Position numbers and translations under genes: made by a program
The notes under the pieces: model-generated
What the model was told of the DNA's origin: nothing
The model's database searches: none
Seen by the model: only the letters and a program-made list of their open reading frames with translations
Source: Asticcacaulis endophyticus
Lineage (GTDB): Bacteria; Pseudomonadota; Alphaproteobacteria; Caulobacterales; Caulobacteraceae
Direction of reading: 5' to 3'
Assembly: GCF_014652575.1 (NCBI RefSeq)
Contig: NZ_BMZB01000001.1
Span: 1,417,722 to 1,481,721 of the forward strand
DNA length: 64,000 nucleotides
Shown here: positions 62,779-64,000 of the stretch, in pieces
How positions within the stretch are numbered: the stretch's first letter is position 1
How the letters are laid out: every line of letters begins with the position of its first letter

Positions 62779-64000
62779 ATGTCAGTCGCTTATAAATCCA
62801 CGGGTAAATCCACTGGCGCCTTTGCGCCTTTGCGCCAGCCGGTATTTGCCGTGTTGTGGGCCGCCACCGTGCTGGGCAATACCGGCTCATTCATGCGCGA
62901 TGTCGCCTCTAGCTGGCTGATGACGGATCTTTCCGGATCACCGGCGGCGGTGGCGATGGTGCAGGCGGCGGCCACCCTGCCGATCTTTTTGCTGGCCATT
63001 CCGGCGGGTGTGCTGACCGATATTCTGGACCGGCGTAAGTTGTTGATCTTCATTCAGCTTTTGCTGGCATCGGTCAGTCTGGCTCTGGTGGTCCTGTCGG
63101 CGAATGGCCTGATGAGCGTCGAATGGCTGATTGGTCTGACGTTTGTCGGTGGGATTGGGGCGGCGCTGATGGGGCCGACCTGGCAGGCGATTGTGCCGGA
63201 ACTGGTCCAAAAGCCTGACGTAAAAAACGCCATCGCCCTCAATTCACTGGGTATCAATATTGCCCGCTCCATCGGCCCGGCCGCCGGCGGGATGCTGCTG
63301 GCATCGTTTGGCGCGGCCCTGACCTATGGGGCGGACGTGGCGACTTACGGTTTCGTGATTGCCGCCCTGCTGTGGTGGAAGCGACCCAAGACCGAGGCCT
63401 CAGATCTGAAAGAATCGTTCTCAGGCGCGTTCCGGGCGGGGATGCGCTATGTGAAGGCCAGCCGCGAACTGCACCGTGTCCTGATGCGGGCGGCTATATT
63501 CTTTGCCTTTGCCAGTTCGGTCTGGGCCCTGCTGCCGCTGGTGGCCAAGACCCTGCTTAAGGGCGATGCCGCCTTTTATGGCCTGTTGCTGGGTGCCGTG
63601 GGTGCCGGGGCGATTGGCGGGGCCTTGCTCCTGCCGCGGTTGCGCCAAAGGCTGAACGCGGATGGCCTGATGCTGATGGCGGCGATTGTAACCGCCCTTG
63701 CCATGACGGTGCTGGCCGCGTCTCCGCCCAAGGTTGTGGCCGTGATCATCCTGCTGTTTATGGGGGCGGCGTGGATCATAGCGCTCACCACCCTTAACGG
63801 TACGGCTCAGTCAGTCCTGCCGAACTGGGTGCGCGGGCGGGCGTTGGCGGTCTATCTGACCGTATTTAACGGCGCTATGACGGCGGGCAGTCTGGGCTGG
63901 GGGGCGGTGGCGCAGGTCACCAATGTGGCGACGACGCTGCTGATCGCGGCCGCGGGCTTATTTCTGGCGGGGCTGATCTTTCACCGCTTTAAGCTGCCGG
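62779..64000 (+). CDS. MFS transporter, MFS_3/EntS-like (runs off the window end)
   Basis: Open from ATG 62779 to the window edge, 407 codons without a stop. It has the 12-helix major facilitator pattern, with NTGSFMRDVASSWLMTDLSGSPAAVAM and the A-motif-like GVLTDILDRRKLL after helix 2. MGPTWQAIVPELV and NSLGINIARSIGPAAGG are typical of the MFS_3 group that includes the enterobactin exporter EntS. The substrate is unknown. It is close-packed with the XapX and amidohydrolase genes, so it probably transports the substrate or product of that operon. Confidence 0.88.
   Translation, partial: MSVAYKSTGKSTGAFAPLRQPVFAVLWAATVLGNTGSFMRDVASSWLMTDLSGSPAAVAMVQAAATLPIFLLAIPAGVLTDILDRRKLLIFIQLLLASVSLALVVLSANGLMSVEWLIGLTFVGGIGAALMGPTWQAIVPELVQKPDVKNAIALNSLGINIARSIGPAAGGMLLASFGAALTYGADVATYGFVIAALLWWKRPKTEASDLKESFSGAFRAGMRYVKASRELHRVLMRAAIFFAFASSVWALLPLVAKTLLKGDAAFYGLLLGAVGAGAIGGALLLPRLRQRLNADGLMLMAAIVTALAMTVLAASPPKVVAVIILLFMGAAWIIALTTLNGTAQSVLPNWVRGRALAVYLTVFNGAMTAGSLGWGAVAQVTNVATTLLIAAAGLFLAGLIFHRFKLP

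Overview
The window looks like a chromosome segment of an alphaproteobacterium of the Caulobacteraceae, plausibly Asticcacaulis or a close relative. This rests on a methionine synthase split into two genes, the mraZ to murB division and cell-wall cluster, a dnaG-rpoD pair whose DnaG has lost its zinc ligands, an alpha-type RNase P RNA, meso-diaminopimelate-type MurE and moderately high G+C with alphaproteobacterial codon use. The genus is an inference. No tRNA, rRNA, CRISPR array, prophage or classical insertion sequence was seen.

Layout. 1-5.9 kb: one-carbon and methionine genes (metF, metH N-terminal part, a methyltransferase, a DUF4259 gene, metH C-terminal part). 5.9-12 kb: accessory genes, including a frameshifted small gene, a DUF559 nuclease-like gene bracketed by long inverted repeats, DUF4272, a glycosyltransferase, a TerB/J-domain protein and an AmpD-like amidase; then rnpB. 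13-29.7 kb: mraZ-rsmH-ftsL-ftsI-murE-murF-mraY-murD-ftsW-murG-[AI-2E-type transporter, parDE]-murC-[DUF4375]-murB. 29.8-36.3 kb: folP, gpmA, a degenerate second DUF559 element joined in frame to a RibD-type deaminase, a pentapeptide-repeat protein, a WYL regulator, a VOC protein and a small heat-shock protein with a ROSE-like leader. 36.5-41.5 kb: a 1666-residue Calx-beta/RTX protein on the minus strand. 41.7-45.9 kb: dnaG and rpoD. 46-52.7 kb: a second frameshifted gene, an SDR, a GDT1-family manganese exporter behind a yybP-ykoY riboswitch, Dabb, AEC transporter, M20 peptidase, DUF2939 and a zinc metallopeptidase. 52.8-64 kb: a serralysin-like RTX protease, an EgtB-EgtD fusion for ergothioneine, DUF4126, a flavin disulfide reductase, cytochrome c, isochorismatase-family hydrolase, YtcJ-type amidohydrolase, two XapX proteins and the start of an MFS transporter.

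The most unusual signal is a set of dispersed palindromic units. In family A, each half-unit is two adjacent hairpins. Two inverted halves flank a DUF559 gene at 6241-6747; the same two halves lie side by side with no gene between murD and ftsW; a single half lies between murB and folP. The second hairpin differs in sequence from copy to copy but stays self-complementary. A different palindrome family (C) flanks a second, stop-interrupted DUF559 gene at 31.8-32.35 kb. This is consistent with a small nuclease-encoding element with non-autonomous, MITE-like derivatives. Two further families (B, and a REP-like D) lie in other intergenic gaps, often supplying or abutting ribosome-binding sites of housekeeping genes.
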